From: Tiamatella sp964451715
GTDB taxonomy: Archaea > Thermoproteota > Thermoprotei_A > Sulfolobales > Acidilobaceae
Assembly: GCA_964451715.1 (NCBI GenBank)
Contig: CAYVIZ010000009.1
Location: forward strand, 1 to 34,451
DNA length: 34,451 bases
Reading direction: 5' to 3'
Part shown: in pieces, positions 7,240-13,682 of the stretch
Layout of the letters: the number at the start of each line of letters is the position of its first letter
How positions within the stretch are numbered: position 1 is the stretch's first letter
Notes under the pieces: generated by a model
The model's database searches: none
What the model saw: only the letters and a program-made list of their open reading frames with translations
Told to the model about the DNA's origin: nothing
Position numbers and translations under genes: made by a program

Positions 7240-8412
7240 ATGGATGAAAGCGGATTCAATAGTGTTCGAAGAGAGGTAATTGACACGTTATCCAACTTAT
7301 TAAGAAGCTTGGGATTCGAAGTTGAAACCGATATACCAGTGGAAGGAAAGTCGGGTTTGACATACAATTTCGATATAGTGGGTACAAGCTTCTGTAAATT
7401 ATTCGAGGTAAAAGTAGGGATAAAGATAAGACTCGGAAAAACATTGACTACGGAAGACGTGCTTAATCTAGCAATGACACGGAACGATACTAATATAGAT
7501 AAAATAGTAGTTGTAACAGATTCACCATTACACCCCAGCGTAAAAAGTTTAACAGAATACTATAATATTGGAGTAGTAGACTTTGACAAGCTCTCCAGTG
7601 TAGGAGGCTCATTCAGTGTAACCCAACTAAAAGTACTCAAACACTTCCACGTAAAGCCGAAGATAGACATGGAGACTGCTGTAAAACAAGCTAAATGCGA
7701 ACGCGGTATTTTTGGTTCTTGCAAGGGAGTCCATAAAGCAACGATACTGGGATATCTACCTATATACGAGTACAAGGTCTCCCTCGAGTCTCCTTCTAAA
7801 GGCGATTCCCAAATAGAGTTTATCGAAAGCGATGTTGACTTCGAGTCGATAAGAGGTTCAATGGTATCCGTAGATGATGAGGGTACATTGAAGCTGGAGA
7901 ACATTCTGGTTAATATAGGTGATTTATCATTTGAGGTAGTAGAAGTTGCTAGATACATAGCTGAGCATGGCCCCCTGACTAGAGAGGAGTTATCGGAGAT
8001 AGTGTCTATAGATGAAAGAAAGCTTGAACGCATAATACTCGTACTTATGGATAAAATGCTGATAGACGTTTACGGTGATACCTACGCAATACGTCCCCTC
8101 TCTCTCCCGGGTAAGTACAAGAGTGTTTCCGCTAAACATAGACTTGAGAACGGTATACCCACTGATGGAGAGATTCTCCACGCTATTGTATCTCCCGAGA
8201 AACTAGAATACCTCCTAGAAGCATTCGGCACCGTCCATGAAGCCAAGCTGATATACTACCCGTTGTACATAAACGTTTATGAGAAGAAAAAGGGAATATA
8301 CAGGGTTAGACTGGTAGACGGTAATACAGGAAAACGACTTACTGATTTCGAGGAACTGCTAGAGCATACAGACGATATTAGGAGAATAGTATCCAAGATA
8401 GAGATGCTATAA
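7240..8412 (+). CDS. PD-(D/E)xK (restriction-endonuclease-fold) protein with winged helix
   Basis: A 390-residue protein. The N-terminal part has the core of the restriction-endonuclease-like superfamily: a helix (VIDTLSNLLRSLGFEVETDI), then FDIVG with Asp45 and LFEVKV with Glu56 and Lys58, a D-x10-ExK spacing as in Mrr-like and archaeal Holliday-junction-type nucleases. A later strand gives IDKIVVVTD and a helix before NIGVVDFD. Around residues 230-290 a winged helix is visible (LTREELSEIVSIDERKLERIILVLMDKMLI). The last about 100 residues form another small alpha/beta domain. No methylase or partner gene is nearby, so a housekeeping DNA-repair or regulatory role is more likely than restriction. 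It ends one base before the second N run. Confidence 0.75.
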   Translation: MDESGFNSVRREVIDTLSNLLRSLGFEVETDIPVEGKSGLTYNFDIVGTSFCKLFEVKVGIKIRLGKTLTTEDVLNLAMTRNDTNIDKIVVVTDSPLHPSVKSLTEYYNIGVVDFDKLSSVGGSFSVTQLKVLKHFHVKPKIDMETAVKQAKCERGIFGSCKGVHKATILGYLPIYEYKVSLESPSKGDSQIEFIESDVDFESIRGSMVSVDDEGTLKLENILVNIGDLSFEVVEVARYIAEHGPLTREELSEIVSIDERKLERIILVLMDKMLIDVYGDTYAIRPLSLPGKYKSVSAKHRLENGIPTDGEILHAIVSPEKLEYLLEAFGTVHEAKLIYYPLYINVYEKKKGIYRVRLVDGNTGKRLTDFEELLEHTDDIRRIVSKIEML

Positions 8413-8413
8413 T

Positions 8414-8513
8414 NNNNNNNNNNNNNNNNNNNNNNNNNNNNNNNNNNNNNNNNNNNNNNNNNNNNNNNNNNNNNNNNNNNNNNNNNNNNNNNNNNNNNNN
8501 NNNNNNNNNNNNN
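8414..8513. other. Assembly gap (100 N) beside a GC-rich island
   Basis: Exactly 100 N, so the true distance is unknown. The gap follows the TAA of the nuclease gene by one base and adjoins a strongly structured GC-rich segment, so an RNA gene could be partly hidden inside it. Confidence 0.97.
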
Positions 8514-8666
8514 AAATGTTACGGTCGATTCCGGCCCGGTTTTCCTCATCCTATTCCTCGGAGAGCTAGGGGTATCTCATCCCCTTACCAATATACCCCG
8601 CCTTGCCGATCCGCCGCCATCTTCATTCCCCCTATAGGGTCTCGGCGGACGTGAGACCGGCGGGGC
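8514..8666. ncRNA. GC-rich island with pseudoknot potential, candidate structured RNA cut by the gap
   Basis: This non-coding segment is far more GC-rich than its surroundings. CCCCGCC (8596-8602) pairs with GGCGGGG (8659-8665). Inside, GGTCTC (8638-8643) pairs with GAGACC (8653-8658), and the loop of that hairpin, GGCGGA (8644-8649), is fully complementary to TCCGCC (8610-8615), giving a possible H-type pseudoknot. On the minus strand AGGGG and CCCCT (8569-8586) form a further hairpin, and GAGGAAAACC near 8539 faintly recalls the first conserved region of RNase P RNA. It is followed at once by an AT-rich promoter-like stretch. Strand and family are undecided, and part may be in the gap. Confidence 0.42.
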
Positions 8667-8675
8667 TATATTAAA
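8667..8675 (+). promoter_or_regulatory. Likely TATA region of hxlB
   Basis: TATATTAAA directly follows the GC-rich island and lies about 65 bases before the hxlB ATG. A second AT-rich element, TTTAACTTTA, follows at about 8694. The ribosome site GGTGGAG (8723-8729) ends seven bases before the ATG. Confidence 0.4.
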
Positions 8676-8736
8676 TTATTAACACTATCCGCATTTAACT
8701 TTACCCGGTAGATGAGATGCGTGGTGGAGTTGTGGC

Positions 8737-9348
8737 ATGGTAAAATATGTTTATGCTACTATGAAGGAGATAATAGACTTCGCTAGTAATGCGATGCAAT
8801 CCATAGATCCCGGCCAGGTGGAGAAATTCGTTTCCAAACTCGTCGATGTAGCTGCATCTAATGGTATGAGGAAAGTGCTTGTAATGGGTGCGGGGAGAAG
8901 CGGCCTAGTGGGGAAAGCATTTGCTATGAGACTCATGCATATAGGCTTCAATGTATACGTATTAGGTGACACAATTGTACCTAGTGTGAATGAGAATGAC
9001 GTAGTTATAGCTATATCTGGATCAGGTACAACCAAGCTCATAGTTACAGCGGCAGAGGCCGCTAAAAACGTTGGAGCAACAGTCATAGCATTAACAACCT
9101 ATCCGGACTCTAAGCTGGGCCAACTAGCTGATATAGTGGTCAAAATCCCTGGGAGAACTAAAATGGCTCGTATGGATGATTATTTTGCTAGACAAATATT
9201 AGGGATACATGAGCCTTTAGCCCCGCTTGGGACGCTTTTTGAAGACACGGTAATGATATTCCTAGACGGAATAGCCGTAGAGTTAATGCATAGACTGGGT
9301 AAAAACGAGGACGAATTGAGGCAGAGACATGCGAATATTGAAATCTAA
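8737..9348 (+). CDS. hxlB: 6-phospho-3-hexuloisomerase
   Basis: SIS-domain isomerase that converts D-arabino-hex-3-ulose 6-phosphate to fructose 6-phosphate. In archaea without a classical pentose phosphate pathway it runs with hexulose-phosphate synthase to make ribulose 5-phosphate. The 203 residues are full length. GAGRSGLVGKAFAMRL (near 51-66) and the sugar-phosphate loop ISGSGTTKL (near 93-101) are the family marks, and the C-terminal helix with GTLFEDTVMIFLDG is typical. The ATG at 8737 has a strong GGTGGAG seven bases upstream. The synthase gene is not in this window. The next gene starts 20 bases inside this one. Confidence 0.93.
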   Translation: MVKYVYATMKEIIDFASNAMQSIDPGQVEKFVSKLVDVAASNGMRKVLVMGAGRSGLVGKAFAMRLMHIGFNVYVLGDTIVPSVNENDVVIAISGSGTTKLIVTAAEAAKNVGATVIALTTYPDSKLGQLADIVVKIPGRTKMARMDDYFARQILGIHEPLAPLGTLFEDTVMIFLDGIAVELMHRLGKNEDELRQRHANIEI

Positions 9349-10240
9349 AAGGGAAGGAGAAATAATACGGTTGTTCGACCCTTGGGGTAGTCCTTTATGT
9401 ACGTGTCCATTTAAATACACTTTGAATCCCTATACTGGATGCAGTTTCTTCTGTGTTTACTGTTATGCAACAGCATATATAGGAAGAAGAAAGAGTACTC
9501 CGAAAAAGAATTATTTAGAAAGGCTTTTGAAAGACCTAAGGAAAATAGATAAACGACTACCGATAAATATGTCGACTAGTAGCGATCCCTATCCTCCTGT
9601 CGAGGAGAAAATGCTTCTTACACGGACAACTCTCCAGATATTGTCAAAACACGGTTTAAGAGTTCTTATAACCACGAAGGGAACTCTATATACGCGTGAC
9701 ATAGATATAATCCGTGCTTCACTCATGGCTGTAACACCTACTATTACAACAATAAACAAAGGGATCTCTAGTAAGATAGAGCCATATGCTCCTCTCCCCA
9801 GTGAAAGGATTAACGCGTTGAACGTGCTCGAGGAAAACAATGTACCGTTCGGAGTCAGGATAGACCCCATATTGCCCTATATAAACGATGACCCTAAAGA
9901 AATAGAGGAGCTAGTTTCTATTCTAAGCACATACAGGAACCTGGACTTCATAGTAACTTCTACATTCAAGGCGAGACCCGATAGTTTATCCCGGGTTATA
10001 GAGGTATTCCCTGAACTGGAGACCAGATATAAGAGGCTATACAGGGAAGAGGGAAAGTGGATGCATGGATATTGGTATCTGCCCCAGAAAATGAGGTTAA
10101 AACTACTTAAACCAGTGTTTGAGTCTGCAAGGAAGTATGGCATAAAATACGCTCACTGTAGAGAAGGATTCGCTGGTAAGGAGTATTTCACTGCTGCATC
10201 CTGCGATGGAACTCATCTTTTATATCCTCCCTACAGGTAG
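9329..10240 (+). CDS. Radical SAM protein, spore photoproduct lyase-like (SplB-like) family
   Basis: A 303-residue radical SAM enzyme. The cluster motif is GCSFFCVYCYA, with Cys38, Cys42 and Cys45 in a CxxxCxxC pattern preceded by LNPYTG, the mark of the archaeal and bacterial SPL-like group (COG1533). The NMSTSSDPYPPVE and LRVLITTKG segments that follow are also typical. True spore photoproduct lyase repairs a thymine dimer in spores. The archaeal group members are not proven to do so and may modify another substrate. The gene overlaps hxlB by 20 bases and is followed after six bases by the first of two nucleotidyltransferase-like genes, so one transcript is likely. Confidence 0.88.
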   Translation: MRILKSKREGEIIRLFDPWGSPLCTCPFKYTLNPYTGCSFFCVYCYATAYIGRRKSTPKKNYLERLLKDLRKIDKRLPINMSTSSDPYPPVEEKMLLTRTTLQILSKHGLRVLITTKGTLYTRDIDIIRASLMAVTPTITTINKGISSKIEPYAPLPSERINALNVLEENNVPFGVRIDPILPYINDDPKEIEELVSILSTYRNLDFIVTSTFKARPDSLSRVIEVFPELETRYKRLYREEGKWMHGYWYLPQKMRLKLLKPVFESARKYGIKYAHCREGFAGKEYFTAASCDGTHLLYPPYR

Positions 10241-10246
10241 ATTGCC

Positions 10247-11116
10247 ATGCATATCATAGAAGGAAGCTACGTGGATGACGGTCGTATTATATATGCTGTA
10301 AAGGGTTTATGTAACTATGAAAGGTACCTAGTGGTTGTTCCTAAATATAATCTTGAAGGGTGCACTCGTTTTGACTTCATGAGATCTATTTACAATTGTC
10401 CAGAACACGCATACATATCAAATATAGGTAGAAAGGTTTGCGTTATCCAGAAGGATAGTATAATGAGGTACTATGATCCCTACAGGTATTCAAGCTATAG
10501 AATTCCGTCTCTTGTAAAACGGTTCATAGAATTAATCAGTAACAATCTCTACAATGGTGAAGTAGGATTAACAGGATCCCATCTCTTGGGGTGTCCTAGT
10601 AGCGGTAGCGACATAGACTTGATTATAGCCACTAGCGACCCCCAATCAGATTATGAATCTCTACTGCGTTTGAGGTCAGAAGGAATTATAGTTCAATGCA
10701 GAGATTATGAAACTACTGTCAATTATAGAGACAAAATAGAACCTGAAGGAAATTTATCCCTAGAGAGCTACCTTATTCTGGCTAGATACAAAGTGCTCGA
10801 AGGCTGTTATAGAGGGGCAAGATACTCAATAAGAATGTTGAATCCATTCGATACTGAATGGTGTAGAAAAAGATTTCACTATATAAGTAGAACTAGGCTC
10901 GTAGCCGAGGTTATTCCTGTATCGAATTATACAACGCCTGCATTATACGAGGTATTGAACGTGAAAAGTAATAACCACTATTACATGGCTACATGGAGAC
11001 TGAGATTCTCAGAGCTTCCTAGGAACACCTATGTAATTGAGGGTGATCTCTATATAGACGATAATGGTACTAGATGGATAATACCCGACATTGGGGGGAG
11101 CATCGATTTACTTTAA
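10247..11116 (+). CDS. Pol-beta-type nucleotidyltransferase-fold protein, first of a tandem pair
   Basis: A 289-residue protein with three parts: an N-terminal alpha/beta segment, a minimal nucleotidyltransferase core, and a C-terminal strand-rich domain. The core motif is GLTGSHLLGC then SDIDLII (Gly110, Ser111, Asp122, Asp124), the GS-x9-DxD pattern of DNA polymerase beta-like enzymes that move a nucleotide onto RNA, protein or small molecules. It starts with ATG six bases after the radical SAM gene and overlaps its paralogue at 11091 by 26 bases. The N-terminus (EGSYVDDGRIIYAVKG) lines up with the neighbour's HGSLIQDKLLNIYMVLG, showing an old duplication. The substrate is unknown. Confidence 0.78.
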   Translation: MHIIEGSYVDDGRIIYAVKGLCNYERYLVVVPKYNLEGCTRFDFMRSIYNCPEHAYISNIGRKVCVIQKDSIMRYYDPYRYSSYRIPSLVKRFIELISNNLYNGEVGLTGSHLLGCPSSGSDIDLIIATSDPQSDYESLLRLRSEGIIVQCRDYETTVNYRDKIEPEGNLSLESYLILARYKVLEGCYRGARYSIRMLNPFDTEWCRKRFHYISRTRLVAEVIPVSNYTTPALYEVLNVKSNNHYYMATWRLRFSELPRNTYVIEGDLYIDDNGTRWIIPDIGGSIDLL

Positions 11117-12077
11117 GAAAAAACTATACCATGGAAGCCTGATTCAAGATAAGCTATTAAACATTTACATGGTACTGGGTATACCTTCATTTCACGGTAT
11201 AATACCGGCATTCATGAAGTATTTCCCTTGTAACACTAGAACAATATGGAATAAGCATGGAGTTTCTTTTTGTAGGAATATTAAGGAATACACGCAGTAC
11301 ACTGTGATAGGTCATACTAAAATCATTAGAGACCCCCGGTTTCGCACGGTTATACCATATATATCCCCAATGGACGTGAAAGCAGTCTTCGATCCTTTTG
11401 ATAGATTACTTGATATAATACGAAAGCCTAGTGATGAGCTAGAATACGGTCTAGTGGAAGCAGTAGACTTCCTCAGAGATCATATTAACATCCGGCTAAA
11501 CGATATAGGTGTTAGTGGTAGTATGCTTATGGGCATACATAGCATTCAGTATTCCGATATAGACATTATTATAAAGGGTATTCATGCATCGGAAGAGGTT
11601 TACTCCTTTCTGTCTGAAACAGGATTCCGCAGAATAGTGAATTGGGACAACTTAAACTCAAGATACATACTTGATAAAAGCATGTCAAGCGTTATTGCAG
11701 AGAAGAGAACTAGGTTATATGCCATGAATAAGATACTGAGTTTTATTTTTATACATAGTGATATATACTCGCCGAAGACCTGTTACGACGAACAGGGCTC
11801 CTTTAATCTGGCTGATGTCAATATAAGGAGATACACTATTTTCAAGGGACCTCTAAGGATAAGAATAAATAGATTAGGTAATGCATTAACTTATCCTCCA
11901 TGTGTCTATACTGATAAAGGAATACTGGTCTCTTTTGATCATATTATATCGCCATTGCTTTATGGAGAGGAATGTATAAGGCTGGAAGGTGTATTGAAGG
12001 GATTAAATTATGATGGAAGGAATATATTTCTATTAGGTGTAAAGGAGACTCCTTTAGTAAAGATATCAAGGTGCTAG
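11091..12077 (+). CDS. Pol-beta-type nucleotidyltransferase-fold protein, second of a tandem pair
   Basis: A 328-residue paralogue of the gene before it, with the same layout. The catalytic pattern is DIGVSGSMLMG followed by SDIDIII (Gly143, Ser144, Asp156, Asp158). The C-terminal domain again shows LVSFDHIISPLLY followed by an EGVL strand, comparable to RFSELPRNTYVIEG in the partner. The start given is a TTG that overlaps the upstream gene by 26 bases. A later in-frame ATG at 11169 would cut off the shared N-terminal segment, so the longer form is preferred. It ends on the same CTAG that ends the convergent His-rich gene. Two retained active-site sets suggest a heteromeric enzyme, which is an inference. 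Confidence 0.76.
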   Translation: MGGASIYFKKKLYHGSLIQDKLLNIYMVLGIPSFHGIIPAFMKYFPCNTRTIWNKHGVSFCRNIKEYTQYTVIGHTKIIRDPRFRTVIPYISPMDVKAVFDPFDRLLDIIRKPSDELEYGLVEAVDFLRDHINIRLNDIGVSGSMLMGIHSIQYSDIDIIIKGIHASEEVYSFLSETGFRRIVNWDNLNSRYILDKSMSSVIAEKRTRLYAMNKILSFIFIHSDIYSPKTCYDEQGSFNLADVNIRRYTIFKGPLRIRINRLGNALTYPPCVYTDKGILVSFDHIISPLLYGEECIRLEGVLKGLNYDGRNIFLLGVKETPLVKISRC

Positions 12078-12415
12078 GATTCAAGTATACTGATAGCTTG
12101 TGCGATCAGCTTGTCCTTTTCCTCTTTCTCTTCCGAAGATAGGTAACGTAGTATCAAAGCGAGAACACGGTATATTCTCACTATTTCATTGCTTTGCAGT
12201 TTAACCTTGTCCTCCAATTCTTTCATTTTAACGTTTAACGAGTCAATAAGCAACTCCACTATGGCTATTATCTCATCTAGATCACCGTGAGTATGATGAT
12301 GGTGGTGATGATCGTGAGGCTCGCGTTCCTCTATTTCTTCTACAACTTTTTCTATATCCTCTTTCTTCTTGGGTAGTGTCATTCTTTTTCTTTGCTTTTT
12401 ACCACTGCTAGCCAA
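12074..12415 (-). CDS. Coiled-coil protein with a histidine-rich, possibly metal-binding tract
   Basis: A 113-residue protein with a basic N-terminus (GKKQRKRMTLPKKK), an acidic stretch, the tract HDHHHHHHTHGD at about residues 34-45, and two long helices after it (DEIIAIVELLIDSLNVKMKELEDKVKLQ, then VRIYRVLALILRYLSSEEKEEKDKL). The helices suggest an oligomer. The His tract could bind Ni, Zn or Co, but no transporter or metallo-enzyme gene is next to it. It starts with TTG, with GGGTG about eight bases upstream. Family not recognised. Confidence 0.72.
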   Translation of the reverse strand: MASSGKKQRKRMTLPKKKEDIEKVVEEIEEREPHDHHHHHHTHGDLDEIIAIVELLIDSLNVKMKELEDKVKLQSNEIVRIYRVLALILRYLSSEEKEEKDKLIAQAISILES

Positions 12416-12470
12416 CCATATACACCCGATATCTGCATGGACTATCGAATGGAATATAAGACATACTCTC

Positions 12471-12477
12471 TTTAAAT
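12471..12477 (-). promoter_or_regulatory. Possible TATA box of the His-rich gene
   Basis: On the minus strand this reads ATTTAAA, about 57 bases before the TTG at 12415, which puts a transcription start near 12448. It lies just beside an inverted repeat that could serve as operator. Confidence 0.35.
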
Positions 12478-12479
12478 CT

Positions 12480-12507
12480 AGGGTTTATACTAGACAGATA
12501 TAACCCT
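12480..12507. repeat. Inverted repeat in a divergent promoter region, candidate operator
   Basis: AGGGTTTATA (12480-12489) and TATAACCCT (12499-12507) are inverted copies with one extra T, spaced by nine bases. It lies between the divergent His-rich gene and the gene at 12560, and it contains TATA-like sequence for the plus strand. A dimeric regulator bound here would block the promoter. No regulator is identified. Confidence 0.4.
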
Positions 12508-12559
12508 GGAGCAAACTAGATAATCAGATAGAGGCAACAGTTACTGATGGTGTGGTGTT

Positions 12560-12790
12560 ATGGTCTCTTCAAACGGACTTAGTATAATAAAAATTGAAGG
12601 TATGGCTATGAGTGGGCTTATCTCAAACGCGGAAATCGTCGATTGCGGCGATGGTAGAGCTAGAATTATTGCATACGATTTAGAGGGAAATATAATCGAG
12701 ACCAGCTGTGTTGAGAAAGATGCTGCCAAACGTAACTTTGCCGTTATAAAATTGTACCTGAAATGGTCTAGGCATATAAATAAGAGCTAA
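12560..12790 (+). CDS. Small unknown protein (76 residues)
   Basis: A compact, mixed alpha/beta product starting with ATG after a GGTGTGGTG stretch. It reads like a short beta-rich domain (SIIKIEGMAMSGLISNAEIVDCGDGRARIIAYDLEGNIIETS) with a C-terminal helix (AAKRNFAVIKLYLKWSRH). There are two cysteines and no metal motif. Base use is like that of its neighbours, and the start is well placed after the divergent promoter region, so I take it as a real gene. It is followed by the guide RNA at 12810. No family is recognised. Confidence 0.6.
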   Translation: MVSSNGLSIIKIEGMAMSGLISNAEIVDCGDGRARIIAYDLEGNIIETSCVEKDAAKRNFAVIKLYLKWSRHINKS

Positions 12791-12809
12791 GACGTTTTGG
12801 TATACCTTA

Positions 12810-12876
12810 TAGGGGATGATGACTGGTATTACCCTTAACGCGTAGCGGATGATAGAGGCCCAGTACCCTGACCCTA
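12810..12876 (+). ncRNA. Box C/D sRNA, D' guide antisense to the 16S rRNA 530 loop
   Basis: A 67-base archaeal C/D guide RNA. The terminal stem is TAGGG (12810-12814) with CCCTA (12872-12876). Box C is ATGATGA (12816-12822), box D is CTGA (12868-12871), a degenerate C' is ATGATAG (12849-12855), and D' is CTTA (12834-12837). The guide before D', CTGGTATTACC (12823-12833), is the exact complement of GGUAAUACCAG, the highly conserved 530 loop of archaeal 16S rRNA. Counting five bases from D' points to the residue equal to A533 in E. coli numbering. The guide before D is AGGCCCAGTACC, target not assigned. Such RNAs work with L7Ae, Nop5 and fibrillarin to place 2'-O-methyl groups. It fills the gap between two small genes on the same strand. 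Confidence 0.85.
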
Positions 12877-12893
12877 CTAATAGGTGGATACTC

Positions 12894-13220
12894 ATGGAGT
12901 CCCGTATTGTTGAGCTAGAGAAACGGATAGTTCAGAGCCTATGCAGCGATTTAGAGGCCTTCGTATTTCATGAAGATCTAATAGATCCTTCCATGGTTAA
13001 TAATTTCATACGACGCCACAGCCTAGGCGAGATCTTAATATTGAAAAGCATAGGGAAGGGTGTTTACGTTCTTTTGTTTGATGAGAGAAAAATAGACAGT
13101 AGCTGCTTGTATGGGAGATGTGGATCCTTAAAATCTATTGAACGCGAGATTTGTGTAGCTAAATGTAGGAGAAGAGAGATCAATACATTAAAAACAAAAT
13201 TATTAAAAATGTTAGAGTAA
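12894..13220 (+). CDS. Unknown 108-residue protein
   Basis: Not recognised. I choose the ATG at 12894 because GGTGG lies six bases before it. An earlier in-frame ATG at 12849 lies inside the C/D guide RNA and has no ribosome site. The protein starts with a helical, coiled-coil-like stretch (MESRIVELEKRIVQSL), has a central alpha/beta part (GEILILKSIGKGVYVLLFDERK), and a cysteine-bearing C-terminal half (SSCLYGRCG, then REICVAKCRRRE), where four cysteines in two pairs could bind a metal. It ends in a basic helix. The next gene, a winged-helix protein, follows after 45 bases. Confidence 0.65.
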   Translation: MESRIVELEKRIVQSLCSDLEAFVFHEDLIDPSMVNNFIRRHSLGEILILKSIGKGVYVLLFDERKIDSSCLYGRCGSLKSIEREICVAKCRRREINTLKTKLLKMLE

Positions 13221-13249
13221 TAATAATAAGTAGTGTAGTATACCCAAGT

Positions 13250-13256
13250 AAGGAGG
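13250..13256 (+). promoter_or_regulatory. Strong Shine-Dalgarno site of the winged-helix regulator
   Basis: AAGGAGG lies nine bases before the ATG at 13266. It is among the best matches to the 16S rRNA 3' end in the window and fixes the start. Confidence 0.65.
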
Positions 13257-13265
13257 AAGCCTACT

Positions 13266-13646
13266 ATGAGGAAGAGCATCGTTATAAAAACCCCTGCAGG
13301 GCGCCGACTCGACTTGAGGAGAATAATGGAGTTCTGTTACGATTTATCAGAAACCGATGTAATGATACTTGAATGGATGCTCAATGAGGGAGGAGGCAAC
13401 GATTACGCTGTGGATGATCTGCGGAAGGTTTTCAATCTGAGTAGGGCAACCGTCAATAGGGTTTTATCAAAGCTGGCTGATATGGAGCTTATAGATAAGA
13501 GAAAGAAAAAGAGGAGTGGTACAGGGAGACCGCGTTACGTGTATTCGGTCACACCCGAGAGGCTTTATGAGAAGCTTCTAGAAGATATAACGAAATGTTC
13601 CAAGGAAATATCAGAGTATGTAAAAACAGTGCTACAGAGGAGTTGA
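13266..13646 (+). CDS. Winged helix-turn-helix transcription regulator
   Basis: A 126-residue protein with a single winged helix. The recognition unit is visible as YAVDDLRKVFNLSRATVNRVLSKLADMELIDKRKKKRSGTGRPRYVYSVT, where the wing GRPRYVYSV is typical of archaeal TrmB/MarR-like regulators. A C-terminal helix (EKLLEDITKCSKEISEYVKTVL) probably makes a dimer. The N-terminus contains KTPAGRRLDLRRIME. The gene converges on hsp20, with 36 bases between the stops. Its target is unknown. The inverted repeat at 12480 is one nearby candidate. Confidence 0.82.
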   Translation: MRKSIVIKTPAGRRLDLRRIMEFCYDLSETDVMILEWMLNEGGGNDYAVDDLRKVFNLSRATVNRVLSKLADMELIDKRKKKRSGTGRPRYVYSVTPERLYEKLLEDITKCSKEISEYVKTVLQRS

Positions 13647-13682
13647 CTGAAAATGTTTTTAGAGAAAATCTCAACGGCTTCA

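Noticed and set aside
7240..8412. Restriction-modification or other defence system around the nuclease
   Set aside because: No methylase, helicase, toxin or phage-like gene lies nearby. The neighbours are housekeeping genes.
8534..8550. RNase P RNA on the minus strand (GAGGAAAACC)
   Set aside because: The invariant GAGGAAAGUCC is changed at two positions, and no other conserved region can be found before the gap, so I do not name it.
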